In this document: positions 1 through 7,788 of the stretch, one piece after another | How the letters are laid out: every line of letters starts with the position of its first letter | Numbering within the stretch: position 1 is the stretch's first letter | Assembly: GCA_019424695.1 (NCBI GenBank) | Contig: JAHYZA010000005.1 | Span: forward strand, 124,001-188,000 | Source of the DNA: Oscillospiraceae bacterium | GTDB taxonomy: Bacteria > Bacillota > Clostridia > Oscillospirales > Ruminococcaceae | Length of the DNA stretch: 64,000 bases | Reading direction: 5' to 3' | Position numbers and translations under genes: made by a program | The notes under the pieces: model-generated | Database searches by the model: none | What the model was told of the DNA's origin: nothing | What the model saw: the letters and a program-made list of their open reading frames with translations, nothing else

Positions 1-2
1 TG

Positions 3-533
3 ACTTCTACGATGTACGATATGTCCCGCGTCAACGCGAACGGTTACTTTGACGCGGAAAACTCGGCAGAGGTCCGCTATGCCAAGCGGCAGGCACTGAA
101 CGCCCAGCGAACCATCGACTACCAGAAGGGCGAATATGCGTTAGGGGGCGGCGTGGTGGACCCTCTGCCGGAGGATGCGCCGTTCTTTATAAAAGACTAC
201 TACGATTATTACAAGACTTCTCGTGGCTACCATCCGCGATCTCTCAACTCCAACGGGGGATGGAACGTCATCGGGTGTATGTCTTTTATGAATCAGCCGA
301 TCTTGCAATATAGCAACGAGATTCGCAGCGCCGTTCTGATGATCCATGGAGAAAAAGCCCATTCCTGCTACTTTACCAGGGACGCTTTCGCCAAAATGAT
401 GGAGGGTAATCAGTATGGCGAAAATAAGCAGTTGCTCATCCTTCCCGGCGCGGTACATACCGACCTGTACGACCGCACCGATGTGATTCCGTTTGATACG
501 ATTACAGAGTTTTTCCGCAAAGCAATGCAATAA
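3..533 (+). CDS. alpha/beta hydrolase, C-terminal part (cut by window start)
   Basis: The frame is open back to the first bases, so the 5' part lies outside the window. What remains looks like the C-terminal half of an alpha/beta-hydrolase of the dienelactone-hydrolase/YcjY type. A strand reading VLMIHGEKAHS is followed near the end by LLILPGAVHTDLYD, whose His is the expected third member of the Ser-Asp-His triad. The nucleophile is not in the window. The gene is followed 33 bp later by the DUF3737 gene, and both probably belong to one operon with the flavodoxin gene. The substrate cannot be told from the sequence. Confidence 0.75.
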   Translation, partial: TSTMYDMSRVNANGYFDAENSAEVRYAKRQALNAQRTIDYQKGEYALGGGVVDPLPEDAPFFIKDYYDYYKTSRGYHPRSLNSNGGWNVIGCMSFMNQPILQYSNEIRSAVLMIHGEKAHSCYFTRDAFAKMMEGNQYGENKQLLILPGAVHTDLYDRTDVIPFDTITEFFRKAMQ

Positions 534-566
534 GCCTGCGGAAAATCGTTGCGGGGGAAAATACGA

Positions 567-1451
567 ATGACCATTGTAGAAAATCAGTCTTTTGATGAAG
601 AACGTGCCTTGTACGGCAGTACCGACGTACGGATACGGAATTGCCGTTTTGACGGTCCTGCCGATGGAGAAAGCGCTCTCAAAGAAAGCCGAAACATAGA
701 GGTACAGCAATGCTTTATGAATCTGCGGTATCCGTTCTGGCATGACGAAAATCTCTCGATTCGTGATAGCGAACTGACGCCGCTATGCCGTGCAGCGTTG
801 TGGTACTCCCGCCATGTCGAGATTTCCGATACAAAACTGCATGGCATCAAGGCAGTGCGCGAGTGCAGGGATGTTTCCCTGGTCCGGTGTGACATTGATT
901 CGCCGGAATTCGGCTGGTCCGCAGACGGAATTCGGATGCAGGACTGTACGGCGAAAAGCGAATATTTTCTTCTGCGGGGACGGAACCTTTCGCTGCAGCG
1001 CGTGAACTTCCAGGGGAAATACTCGTTCCAGTACATTGAAAATGCCACGTTTACGGATTGCAGATTTGATACAAAGGATGCTTTCTGGCACGGAAAAAAT
1101 GTTACGGTGCGAAACAGCCTGATCAAAGGGGAATACCTTGGCTGGTATTCGGACGGCCTGACGCTGGAACATTGCAAAATTATCGGCACCCAGCCGTTCT
1201 GTTACTGCAAAAATCTTCGTCTGATCGATTGCGAAATGGTGAATACCGACCTTTGTTTTGAAAAATCCGATGTGGAGGCTGAAATCACAACCCCGGTTGT
1301 GAGTGTCAAGAATCCTGCGTCGGGCCACATTTATCTGCCGTCGGTGGGGGAGATTATCCGGGACGATCCGCGGTCCCAGACAAAAATTCTCGTCGGCAAC
1401 CGTCAGCAGACACATATTGCCAAAGAAAAGGAGCTTACCCAACATGCCTAA
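567..1451 (+). CDS. DUF3737 family protein
   Basis: A protein of about 294 residues made almost wholly of short repeating strands (patterns such as VRIRNCRFDG, LSIRDSELT, VTVRNSLIKG), as expected of the DUF3737 family, predicted to fold as a right-handed parallel beta-helix. No signal peptide or membrane segment is visible, so it is probably cytoplasmic. I chose the ATG at 567 over an in-frame TTG at 549 because a GGGGG ribosome binding site ends about 9 bases before it. The 3' end overlaps the flavodoxin gene by 8 bases, which points to translational coupling. The biochemical role of the family is unknown to me. Confidence 0.8.
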   Translation: MTIVENQSFDEERALYGSTDVRIRNCRFDGPADGESALKESRNIEVQQCFMNLRYPFWHDENLSIRDSELTPLCRAALWYSRHVEISDTKLHGIKAVRECRDVSLVRCDIDSPEFGWSADGIRMQDCTAKSEYFLLRGRNLSLQRVNFQGKYSFQYIENATFTDCRFDTKDAFWHGKNVTVRNSLIKGEYLGWYSDGLTLEHCKIIGTQPFCYCKNLRLIDCEMVNTDLCFEKSDVEAEITTPVVSVKNPASGHIYLPSVGEIIRDDPRSQTKILVGNRQQTHIAKEKELTQHA

Positions 1452-1986
1452 AAATGTTTTGGTTGTAACTGCCAGCCTGCGCACCGGCAGCAATTCCGAT
1501 GCACTGGCGGAAGCCTTTGCCCAGGGCGCGCGCGATGCAGGTCACGCCGTCGAGGTCGTCAGCCTCAAAGAGAAAAAAATCGCTTTCTGCCAAGGGTGTT
1601 TGGCTTGTCAAAAAATGCAGAGATGTGTGATACAGGATGATGCCGTTGCACTTGCGGAAAAAATCGGACATTCAGATGTAGTGGCTTTTGCATCACCTGT
1701 CTATTATTATGGGCTTTCCGGGCAGCTGAAAACGTTGTTGGATCGCTGCAATGCGCTGTATTCCAGTGAGTATGCTTTCCGCTCGGTTTATTTGCTCGCA
1801 ACAGCAGCCGAGGAGGGTGCGTCTGTTGTTGATGGCAGTGTCAGAGGGCTGCAAGGCTGGGTAGACTGTTTTGAACAGGCTGCTTTGGTGCAGACCGTTT
1901 TCGCAGGAGGCGTGGCAGGTCCCGGTGAAATCAGGAATCATCCGGCACTGGAGCAGGCTTATGAAGCCGGCAAAGGGATTGTATAA
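1444..1986 (+). CDS. flavodoxin-family NAD(P)H-dependent oxidoreductase
   Basis: About 180 residues with the FMN_red/flavodoxin_2 pattern. It starts NVLVVTASLRTGSNSDALA, the phosphate-binding loop for FMN. It continues through a CQGCLACQK cysteine motif near residue 45-52 and the VVFASPVYYYGLSG-type flavin loop. Members reduce quinones, nitro compounds or disulfides with NAD(P)H, or act in iron-sulfur flavoproteins. An AAGGAG ribosome binding site lies inside the end of the DUF3737 gene. The start overlaps that gene by 8 bases. The 3' end overlaps the damaged lipoprotein gene, so the three were probably co-transcribed. Confidence 0.85.
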   Translation: MPKNVLVVTASLRTGSNSDALAEAFAQGARDAGHAVEVVSLKEKKIAFCQGCLACQKMQRCVIQDDAVALAEKIGHSDVVAFASPVYYYGLSGQLKTLLDRCNALYSSEYAFRSVYLLATAAEEGASVVDGSVRGLQGWVDCFEQAALVQTVFAGGVAGPGEIRNHPALEQAYEAGKGIV

Positions 1987-2503
1987 ACAACTTGTATTCC
2001 TGGGTCTGGCCTTTTTGCTGGCGGGATGTCAGACCAAAGCCGCCGCCAACCCTGCCAATGGTACAGATCCTTTGCCTTCAACCACCCCCATCGCCAGCCC
2101 GGAAAGCACGGAAACAAAGGAACCGGAGGGAACAACAAGCGATATGCAGCAACTGGAAATCAAAATCGGGTAGGCATCCTATACCGTCACACTTGCCCAA
2201 AACAAAACAGCAGAAGCCCTTGTGGAATGCCTTCCCCTGCAGGTGACAATGGAGGAACTGAACGGGAACGAGAAGTATGTCTATCTGCCGCAATCTCTGC
2301 CCGGCAAAGCGCAGACGGTTTCTCAAATCCATACAGGGGATCTGATGCTTTTTGGTTCGGATTGCCTTGTACTGTTTTATAAAGATTTTTCGACCACTTA
2401 CCGGTACACCAAAATCGGACAGGTGGAAGATACGACGGGGTTGGCAAAATCCCTGGGAGAGGGATCGGTACAGGTTACTTTTCAAATGTCCAATCCTTCC
2501 TGA
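1961..2503 (+). pseudogene. cyclophilin-like lipoprotein interrupted by an in-frame TAG
   Basis: Read from the ATG at 1961, the frame gives a lipoprotein signal peptide (basic start, hydrophobic core, LAGC lipobox with Cys at about residue 24). A Ser/Thr/Pro-rich linker follows, then the first strand of a cyclophilin-like domain (LEIKIG). A TAG stop at 2171-2173 comes next. The same frame resumes at once as ASYTVTL and runs to 2503 through MEELNGNEKYVYLP and the usual end of the Cyclophil_like family. A single base change in a sense codon (for example AAG, CAG or GAG to TAG) would explain it. As written, only a 70-residue stub and an unanchored domain could be made. Confidence 0.8.
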
Positions 2504-2513
2504 AAAATACCAT

Positions 2514-2569
2514 AAAAAGGCACGGCGCTTTCGGCAGAAACATTTCTGCCGAAAGCGCCGTGCCTTTTT
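2514..2569 (+). terminator. intrinsic terminator, 25-bp perfect stem
   Basis: Arms 2514-2538 and 2545-2569 are perfectly complementary with a 6-base loop, and the right arm ends in a run of T. It lies 10 bases after the end of the cyclophilin-like reading frame and closes the operon that begins upstream of the window. With an A-rich left arm it could also stop transcription on the minus strand. Confidence 0.9.
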
Positions 2570-2710
2570 ATTTCGATTTTGGATGCACCTTCTTTTGTCC
2601 GCACGATGGAGCGATTTCTCTTTTTGGAAAAATCTGGCGTCAGAGATTCGCCGAAATCACCTGATCTGGCAGCGTACGCCCCATGGCTGGCGGGATCTGG
2701 CACCTTTCTG

Positions 2711-2751
2711 AAAAAGGCCCCGTGCCGCACAACTCTGCCGCACGGGACCTT
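2711..2751 (-). terminator. intrinsic terminator of the HD-domain gene
   Basis: On the minus strand a GC-rich hairpin (core GCACGGG/CCCGTGC, extended by AAGG/CCTT around one mismatch) is followed by TTTTT. It sits about 30 bases past the stop codon of the HD-domain gene. The 140 bases between it and the plus-strand terminator at 2514-2569 hold nothing I can recognise. Confidence 0.75.
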
Positions 2752-2779
2752 GCTCCTCATTGGATTTTCTATGGGATTT

Positions 2780-3436
2780 TCAAATCATTTTTTGACCATT
2801 GATCTCCAGTGAAAAAGTCTGTCCCAGCACTTTTGCGGCTTCCCGGCACAAACGCATACGGTCCAGAAAAATTTCAAAATAATCCATCAACGCACAGGAA
2901 GTAGTATCGATCTGCAGCTGTAAAAGGATCGTTCCATTCGCTACCGTAACCCGGCTTTCTTTAACGGCATAATTTACGCGGTCATGGATATCAAAGGTGC
3001 TGGGGTCCTGGTTTCGTACACGGTTGGTGCGCACATCGGTTTTGTCGGCGAGAATCAAGGCCGCTGCCACCGCATTGACGGGGTAGGCCGTTCCTTCATC
3101 ATGGTTTCCGATTGCCGTGATTACGGTAGCAACTTCATCCGGCGCTGCGCCCATCTTGTCAAGAATGCGAAACGCCATAATGGCGCCACTCTGTGCGTGG
3201 TCGTGGCGGTTTACAATGTTTCCGATGTCGTGCATCCAACCGGCAATCGCTGCCAGTTCTGCCGTGCGTTCTTCATATCCCAAAGTGCGCAGAATTTCAC
3301 TGGCCAAGGCAGATACGCGCCCGGCATGCGCATAGCTGTGCTCGGTATAACCAAGAGCCGAAAGGCTTTCATCTGCCTTTCGGATATAGCTGTTGATCTC
3401 CTCGCTCTTTTTGATCTGATCCAGATTCAGCGGCAT
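2780..3436 (-). CDS. HD-domain metal-dependent phosphohydrolase
   Basis: A 218-residue protein with the metal ligands of the HD superfamily in order: His in the HSYAHAGRV helix (about residue 40), the HD pair in AGWMHDIGN, NHDEG about 45 residues later, and Asp in ILADKTDV. Members hydrolyse phosphate esters of nucleotides; the substrate here is unknown. I start at ATG 3436 (MPLNLDQ), since an upstream extension would run into poorly conserved sequence; AGAGG lies about 12 bases upstream. It has its own promoter at 3470-3498, although the MATE gene upstream is on the same strand. Confidence 0.8.
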   Translation of the reverse strand: MPLNLDQIKKSEEINSYIRKADESLSALGYTEHSYAHAGRVSALASEILRTLGYEERTAELAAIAGWMHDIGNIVNRHDHAQSGAIMAFRILDKMGAAPDEVATVITAIGNHDEGTAYPVNAVAAALILADKTDVRTNRVRNQDPSTFDIHDRVNYAVKESRVTVANGTILLQLQIDTTSCALMDYFEIFLDRMRLCREAAKVLGQTFSLEINGQKMI

Positions 3437-3469
3437 ATACGAACCATCCTCTCCATGTATCTTATCTGT

Positions 3470-3498
3470 ATCATACTGCAAGTCTGATGCTGCCGCAA
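3470..3498 (-). promoter_or_regulatory. sigma-A-type promoter of the HD-domain gene
   Basis: On the minus strand TTGCGG (3493-3498) and TATGAT (3470-3475) are separated by 17 bases, about 30 bases upstream of the ATG at 3436. Confidence 0.55.
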
Positions 3499-3521
3499 GA
3501 GGGGAAGGCGTGTGCTTGTCT

Positions 3522-4850
3522 TTACAAGCGGACACTTTTGCGATATACCATAACCGAAACAGCGGCAGAAATCACTTCCGTCAGCCAGAAGGCGTGCCAG
3601 ACACCGACAGGCCCCAGGAGTCGGCACAGAAACCAGGCCAGCGGCATGATGACAAGGCAGTACCGGAACAAAGAAATAACCAGTGACTGAAATCCTTTCC
3701 CCAGCCCCTCCAACGCACCGGAAGTAGCGACCGAAACCGCCGAAATGATAAACCCGAAGCTGATGATCCGCAAAGCACTTTGGCCGATGGAGATGGTCTG
3801 CGGATTGGTGGTGAACAGCCCGATCAATGGATTGGAAAGAAGCAGACACAGCACCGTTCCCAGCGCCATGATGGCTGCACACAGCCATAAGGTAAGCTGA
3901 TAGATTTTGCGTACCCGTCTGGATTCTCCGGCTCCGTAATTGTAGCCGATCAAAGGGCGCATCCCCTGGACAATTCCGCTGCCCGGCAGATAGAGAAAAG
4001 TCTGCAGTTTATAGTAGATGCCCAGCACAACCACATAACTCTGGGAATAGGTGGCCAGAACCGCATTCAGAAAAGAGATCAGAACCGACGGCAATGCCAG
4101 ATTGAGTATGGCTGGAATTCCGATTGCGTAAAGCTGCAGATCCATTTTTTTGCTGGGACGCAGAAAAGCACGGCGAAGATGAACGGGAAGGGGCTGTTTT
4201 TTATAAAACACCAGATAAATGGAAAGGGTGAGCAGCTGTCCGATACCGGTTGCCAAGGCTGCCCCTGCAATTTCCATCCGCGGAAAGGGGCCCAGACCGA
4301 AAATCAATACAGGGTCCAGAATGATATTGCACACCGTACCCGCCATCAAGGCAATCATCGTGATTTTCATCCGTCCGATTGCCTGATACATTTTTTCAAA
4401 GGCCAGCGCGGCCATCACGATCACCGAAAAGGAGAATGCAATGGTGGCATAGGTGGTTCCCATCTGAATAACCGTGGCATCCTTGGTAAAGGCAGTCAGG
4501 AATCCGGGCGTAACCCCAATGCTCACGATTGTAATAAGGATGCCGTGCAATACAGAATACAGCATTCCGTGGGTTGCTGCAGTATCTGCCCGTCGGCTGG
4601 AACCGGCCCCCAGGTGCAAGGCGATTTGCGCGTTGATTCCCACGCCGAATCCGATGGCGATCGCGTTAACGAGATTTTGCATGGGATAGATCAGCGACAA
4701 GGCTGTCATGGCATCCTCACTGATTTGCGCCACAAAAAAGCTGTCTACAATGTTATACAGCGCATTGACCAACATGGAAAAGACCATGGGTAGCGACATC
4801 GAGGTCAAAAGCGGAAAAATCGGCTTTTCCTTCATGAAAGTTTCCTGCAT
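3522..4850 (-). CDS. MATE family multidrug/Na+ antiporter
   Basis: A 442-residue polytopic membrane protein with about 12 hydrophobic segments in two homologous halves, the length and layout of the MATE family. The N-terminal signature LPMVFSMLVNALYNIVDSFFV and the second-half PGSGIVQGMRPLIGYNYGAG are typical of clostridial MATE exporters of the DinF/NorM group. These expel cationic drugs or metabolites in exchange for Na+ or H+. The start at 4850 is set by an AAGGAAG ribosome binding site, 8 bases upstream. A leader of about 115 bases with a terminator-like hairpin precedes it, so expression is probably controlled after initiation. Confidence 0.9.
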   Translation of the reverse strand: MQETFMKEKPIFPLLTSMSLPMVFSMLVNALYNIVDSFFVAQISEDAMTALSLIYPMQNLVNAIAIGFGVGINAQIALHLGAGSSRRADTAATHGMLYSVLHGILITIVSIGVTPGFLTAFTKDATVIQMGTTYATIAFSFSVIVMAALAFEKMYQAIGRMKITMIALMAGTVCNIILDPVLIFGLGPFPRMEIAGAALATGIGQLLTLSIYLVFYKKQPLPVHLRRAFLRPSKKMDLQLYAIGIPAILNLALPSVLISFLNAVLATYSQSYVVVLGIYYKLQTFLYLPGSGIVQGMRPLIGYNYGAGESRRVRKIYQLTLWLCAAIMALGTVLCLLLSNPLIGLFTTNPQTISIGQSALRIISFGFIISAVSVATSGALEGLGKGFQSLVISLFRYCLVIMPLAWFLCRLLGPVGVWHAFWLTEVISAAVSVMVYRKSVRL

Positions 4851-4882
4851 GCGGTACGCTTCCTTTCTGTAAAAAAGCACAC

Positions 4883-4923
4883 AAAAAAACCACACAATGA
4901 TCTGATTTCAGACCATTGTGTGG
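4883..4923 (-). promoter_or_regulatory. terminator/attenuator hairpin in the MATE leader
   Basis: On the minus strand, arms at 4908-4923 and 4890-4905 pair over 15 of 16 bases around a 2-base centre. Seven T follow (4889-4883), and a second T run lies just before the ribosome binding site. It lies between the promoter and the MATE start, so it would stop transcription before the gene. Upstream in the leader, CACCGTGTGG (4960-4951) can pair with the terminator's first arm (GTGTGG with CCACAC, then ACC with GGT across a 3-base bulge), a candidate antiterminator. Confidence 0.7.
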
Positions 4924-4973
4924 CGAAAAGTAGCTTGACACTGTAAAAATCCACACGGTGTTTTATTGATTTC

Positions 4974-5002
4974 ACGATACCACAGTTTTCTAAAGCTGTC
5001 AA
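4974..5002 (-). promoter_or_regulatory. promoter of the MATE gene
   Basis: Minus strand: consensus TTGACA (4997-5002), 17-base spacer, TATCGT (4974-4979). It lies just past the end of the rhomboid gene on the same strand and gives a leader of about 115 bases. Confidence 0.7.
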
Positions 5003-5036
5003 GAGGAGAGAGGCTGCCTGGTACCGGGAAAAAATG

Positions 5037-5606
5037 TCAGCGTCTGCGCATGGCAAAGCCAAACCCTGTACCGCAAAGGCCCCCGATGATATGCATGAAG
5101 TTGGCAACCTGATCCGGAACAAACAGTATGGCATATACCTGTTGTCCCAGATACAGAGCAGCAACCAAAACAAGGGTCAGCGGAAGAGAACCGCTGCGCA
5201 TGCCGGCCAGACTGGAGAGCATAATGAGCATGAATACAATTCCGGATGCTCCCAGCAGAGCTACTCCAGGGAACAGCACACATTGCAGAACGCCGGAAAT
5301 GAATGCCGTTGCCAGAATGCCAAACAGCAGGGGACGGCTTCCGTATTTTTCCTCCATCGGCGGACCGATGACCAAAAACAACAGCATGTTGTTCAGAAAA
5401 TGATCCCAGCCGGCATGGCCCAGCACATGTCCAAACAGACGAATGTAGAACAGTGGGTCCGTCAAAGAAGTGCGATAGACGCAAAAGAGATGCGTTGTTG
5501 TCCAGCCTCCGGTCACCGTATCCAGCAAGAGCGCTGCCAGAGAAAGAAAAAACAGCGTCAGGGTGACCGGCGCATTGTATTGCAGACGCAAAGTGCGATG
5601 CTTCAT
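5037..5606 (-). CDS. rhomboid family intramembrane serine protease
   Basis: A 189-residue protein with about six membrane segments and all rhomboid active-site features. These are the HFLNN motif (His69, Asn72-73), the GASG motif with catalytic Ser121, and His172 in the last helix (MHIIGG). Rhomboids cut substrates within the membrane. The ATG at 5606 has an ideal AGGAGG five to six bases upstream. It starts 14 bases after the AraC-type gene, so the two are probably co-transcribed. Substrates cannot be guessed from context. Confidence 0.88.
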   Translation of the reverse strand: MKHRTLRLQYNAPVTLTLFFLSLAALLLDTVTGGWTTTHLFCVYRTSLTDPLFYIRLFGHVLGHAGWDHFLNNMLLFLVIGPPMEEKYGSRPLLFGILATAFISGVLQCVLFPGVALLGASGIVFMLIMLSSLAGMRSGSLPLTLVLVAALYLGQQVYAILFVPDQVANFMHIIGGLCGTGFGFAMRRR

Positions 5607-5620
5607 AAAAACCTCCTGCC

Positions 5621-6499
5621 TCACCATTGACGGCGAAATTCTCCCGGAGGGATTCCCTCCACTTTTTTGAAGAGCCTGGAAAAATAATTGGCGTCGTTCA
5701 GGCCGCACTCCTGTGCGATGGACTCGATGCTGTGATCCGTGAAGCGAAGCATCCGCTTGGCTTGCGTGATGCGAAGCTGCACCAGATAACTTGTTACCGG
5801 CTGGCCGAATTGTTCCTTGAAAACGCGGGTAAGGTAAAACTTGTTGATATAAAATTGCTCGGCAAGATCATCCAGTGTGATTTTTTCGGCATAATGTGCA
5901 TCCAGATATTCTTTGATCTCCTGCAGATTCTGTTTTTTCCCGCGGGAAACACGCGCCGAACCGGGATGCCAGCTTTCCTCCATCAAAAGTGTCAATAACT
6001 CTACAAGTTTTCCGTAGATTTGCATATCCCGCACATAGTCATCAGAAGCGGCCAAGAGATACAATTCCTGCAAAAGATCGGAAAATCTGGTGGGTTGCTG
6101 CGGATGGAAAACCGGCTGACCGCCGCGTTCCTCATACTTTCTGTAAATGGCCCCCATGTTAGGCCCAAAAAAGTGTGCCCACCGCAAGGTCCAAAGATCG
6201 TTCCCGGTGCGATGCAGATAGGGCTTCTGGCAATCCAGAAAAACACAGTCGCCGGTAACCAGTTCATGATGCTGCCCTTCGTATTCCAATACGCCGGACC
6301 CATGTTCGACCAGAAAGAACAAATAAGAAGCAAGATTTTTGCGTGCGCTGTCATGGGGCTGACGCGCCTGCAGGCTGCCTACTTCCTGCAAATGCAACAA
6401 ACTGGCCTTTGCGAAGGGGGAGGGCGTATACAGAATACGGCTGGAATGTACCAGCTCGCCGTCAAAAAGCGGTCCGTCCGTATAAAATCCCCCTCCCAT
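5621..6499 (-). CDS. AraC-family transcriptional regulator
   Basis: A 292-residue regulator. The N-terminal half has the cupin-type sensor fold (GSGVLEYEGQHHELVTGDCVFL). The last 100 residues carry the two AraC helix-turn-helix motifs (ITLDDLAEQFYINKFYLTRVFKEQFG; IESIAQECGLNDANYFSRLFKK). The sensor half resembles sugar-responding AraC proteins. It is divergent from the GDP-fucose operon starting at 6661, so that operon is a candidate target (inference). The ATG at 6499 has no clear ribosome binding site. A TATACT box lies only about 10 bases upstream, so the message may have a very short leader. Confidence 0.88.
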   Translation of the reverse strand: MGGGFYTDGPLFDGELVHSSRILYTPSPFAKASLLHLQEVGSLQARQPHDSARKNLASYLFFLVEHGSGVLEYEGQHHELVTGDCVFLDCQKPYLHRTGNDLWTLRWAHFFGPNMGAIYRKYEERGGQPVFHPQQPTRFSDLLQELYLLAASDDYVRDMQIYGKLVELLTLLMEESWHPGSARVSRGKKQNLQEIKEYLDAHYAEKITLDDLAEQFYINKFYLTRVFKEQFGQPVTSYLVQLRITQAKRMLRFTDHSIESIAQECGLNDANYFSRLFKKVEGIPPGEFRRQW

Positions 6500-6660
6500 T
6501 GCAAGCTGGTTTTAGTATAGCAAAAAAGTCAATATAATGCTAGTCTTTCACAAGATTTTCCCTGTCTAAGCAAAGAAAATCACGATAGAATAACAAACAG
6601 AGAACAAAATCTGTGCAGTGTATACTGTGCAAGTTTCACACAGGAAAGGCGACACAACTT

Positions 6661-7749
6661 ATGAAAAAAGCATTGATTACCGGCGTAACCGGACAGGATG
6701 GCAGCTATCTGGCAGAATTTTTGCTGGAAAAGGGCTATGACGTGCATGGCATGATTCGCCGCTCTTCGGTGGATTACCGTGAACGAATCGCCCATCTGGA
6801 AGGCCATCCGCACTTTCATCTGCATTATGGAGACTTGGGCGATTCCATGAGCCTTATGGCTGTCATTGGTAGCGTACGCCCTGACGAAATCTATAATCTG
6901 GCAGCCCAAAGTCATGTGCAGGTCAGCTTCGATGTGCCGGAATATACGGCGGATGTCGTCGCCACCGGCGTTCTGCGTGTTCTGGAAGCGGTCCGGTTGT
7001 GCGGTTTGGCAGAAACCTGCCGGATTTATCAGGCGTCCACCAGCGAATTGTACGGCAAGGTTGAAGAAGTGCCGCAGAACGAAAAGACTCCTTTCCACCC
7101 GTACAGCCCTTATGCGGTTGCCAAGCAGTACGGTTTCTGGATCGTGAAGGAATATCGGGAAGCGTACCACATGTTCTGCTGCTCGGGAATTCTGTTCAAC
7201 CATGAATCCGAGCGCCGCGGTGAAACCTTTGTGACCCGCAAAATCACCCTGGCTGCTGCTCGTATTGCACAGGGCAAACAGGATAAGCTGTATCTGGGTA
7301 ACCTTTCCAGTCTGCGCGACTGGGGCTATGCCAAAGATTATGTCGAGTGTATGTGGCTGATCCTGCAGAACGACAAACCGGAGGATTTCGTCATTGCCAC
7401 CGGTGTACAGCATTCTGTTCGCGAGTTCTGCCAGCTGGCTTTCCACCACGTGGGGATTGAATTGGATTTCGTGGGCGAAGGCATGGAGGAAAAGGGCATC
7501 GACCGCGCCACCGGCAAGGTCCTGATCGAGGTCAGTCCCGATTTCTACCGCCCGACGGATGTTGTCAATCTGTGGGGCGATCCGAGCAAGGCGAAGAATG
7601 AACTTGGCTGGAATCCGACCAAGACGAGTTTTGAAGAACTGGTCAAGATCATGGTGGACCACGATATGAAGAAAGTGGCCGTGGAACGTGCAGAAGAACA
7701 CATTCAGACCAACCTGGCAGAATATCTGGAAAAAGGCGTTATCAAATAA
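6661..7749 (+). CDS. gmd: GDP-mannose 4,6-dehydratase
   Basis: A 362-residue extended short-chain dehydrogenase. The NADP-binding GVTGQDGSYLAE is at residues 8-19, Ser/Thr at 126-128 (STSE) and the catalytic YAVAK at 151-155. The strings RRSS, LFNHESERRG and RPTDVVNLWGDPSKA are characteristic of GMD. It converts GDP-D-mannose to GDP-4-keto-6-deoxy-D-mannose. The ATG at 6661 has AGGAAAGG about 11 bases upstream. It is the first gene of a four-gene operon (gmd, fcl, manC, manA). No clear -35/-10 pair could be fixed in the 161 bases between it and the divergent AraC gene. Confidence 0.95.
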   Translation: MKKALITGVTGQDGSYLAEFLLEKGYDVHGMIRRSSVDYRERIAHLEGHPHFHLHYGDLGDSMSLMAVIGSVRPDEIYNLAAQSHVQVSFDVPEYTADVVATGVLRVLEAVRLCGLAETCRIYQASTSELYGKVEEVPQNEKTPFHPYSPYAVAKQYGFWIVKEYREAYHMFCCSGILFNHESERRGETFVTRKITLAAARIAQGKQDKLYLGNLSSLRDWGYAKDYVECMWLILQNDKPEDFVIATGVQHSVREFCQLAFHHVGIELDFVGEGMEEKGIDRATGKVLIEVSPDFYRPTDVVNLWGDPSKAKNELGWNPTKTSFEELVKIMVDHDMKKVAVERAEEHIQTNLAEYLEKGVIK

Positions 7750-7788
7750 AGAATTTTCTTGTGTGAATACAGAAAGAAGATAGAAATT

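Noticed and set aside
2573..2812. Short frames on both strands between the two terminators
   Set aside because: No ribosome binding site or protein-like composition; the stretch looks like plain spacer.
6500..6660. Operator for the AraC protein between araC and gmd
   Set aside because: No clear repeat pair or -35/-10 pair could be read, so none is annotated.
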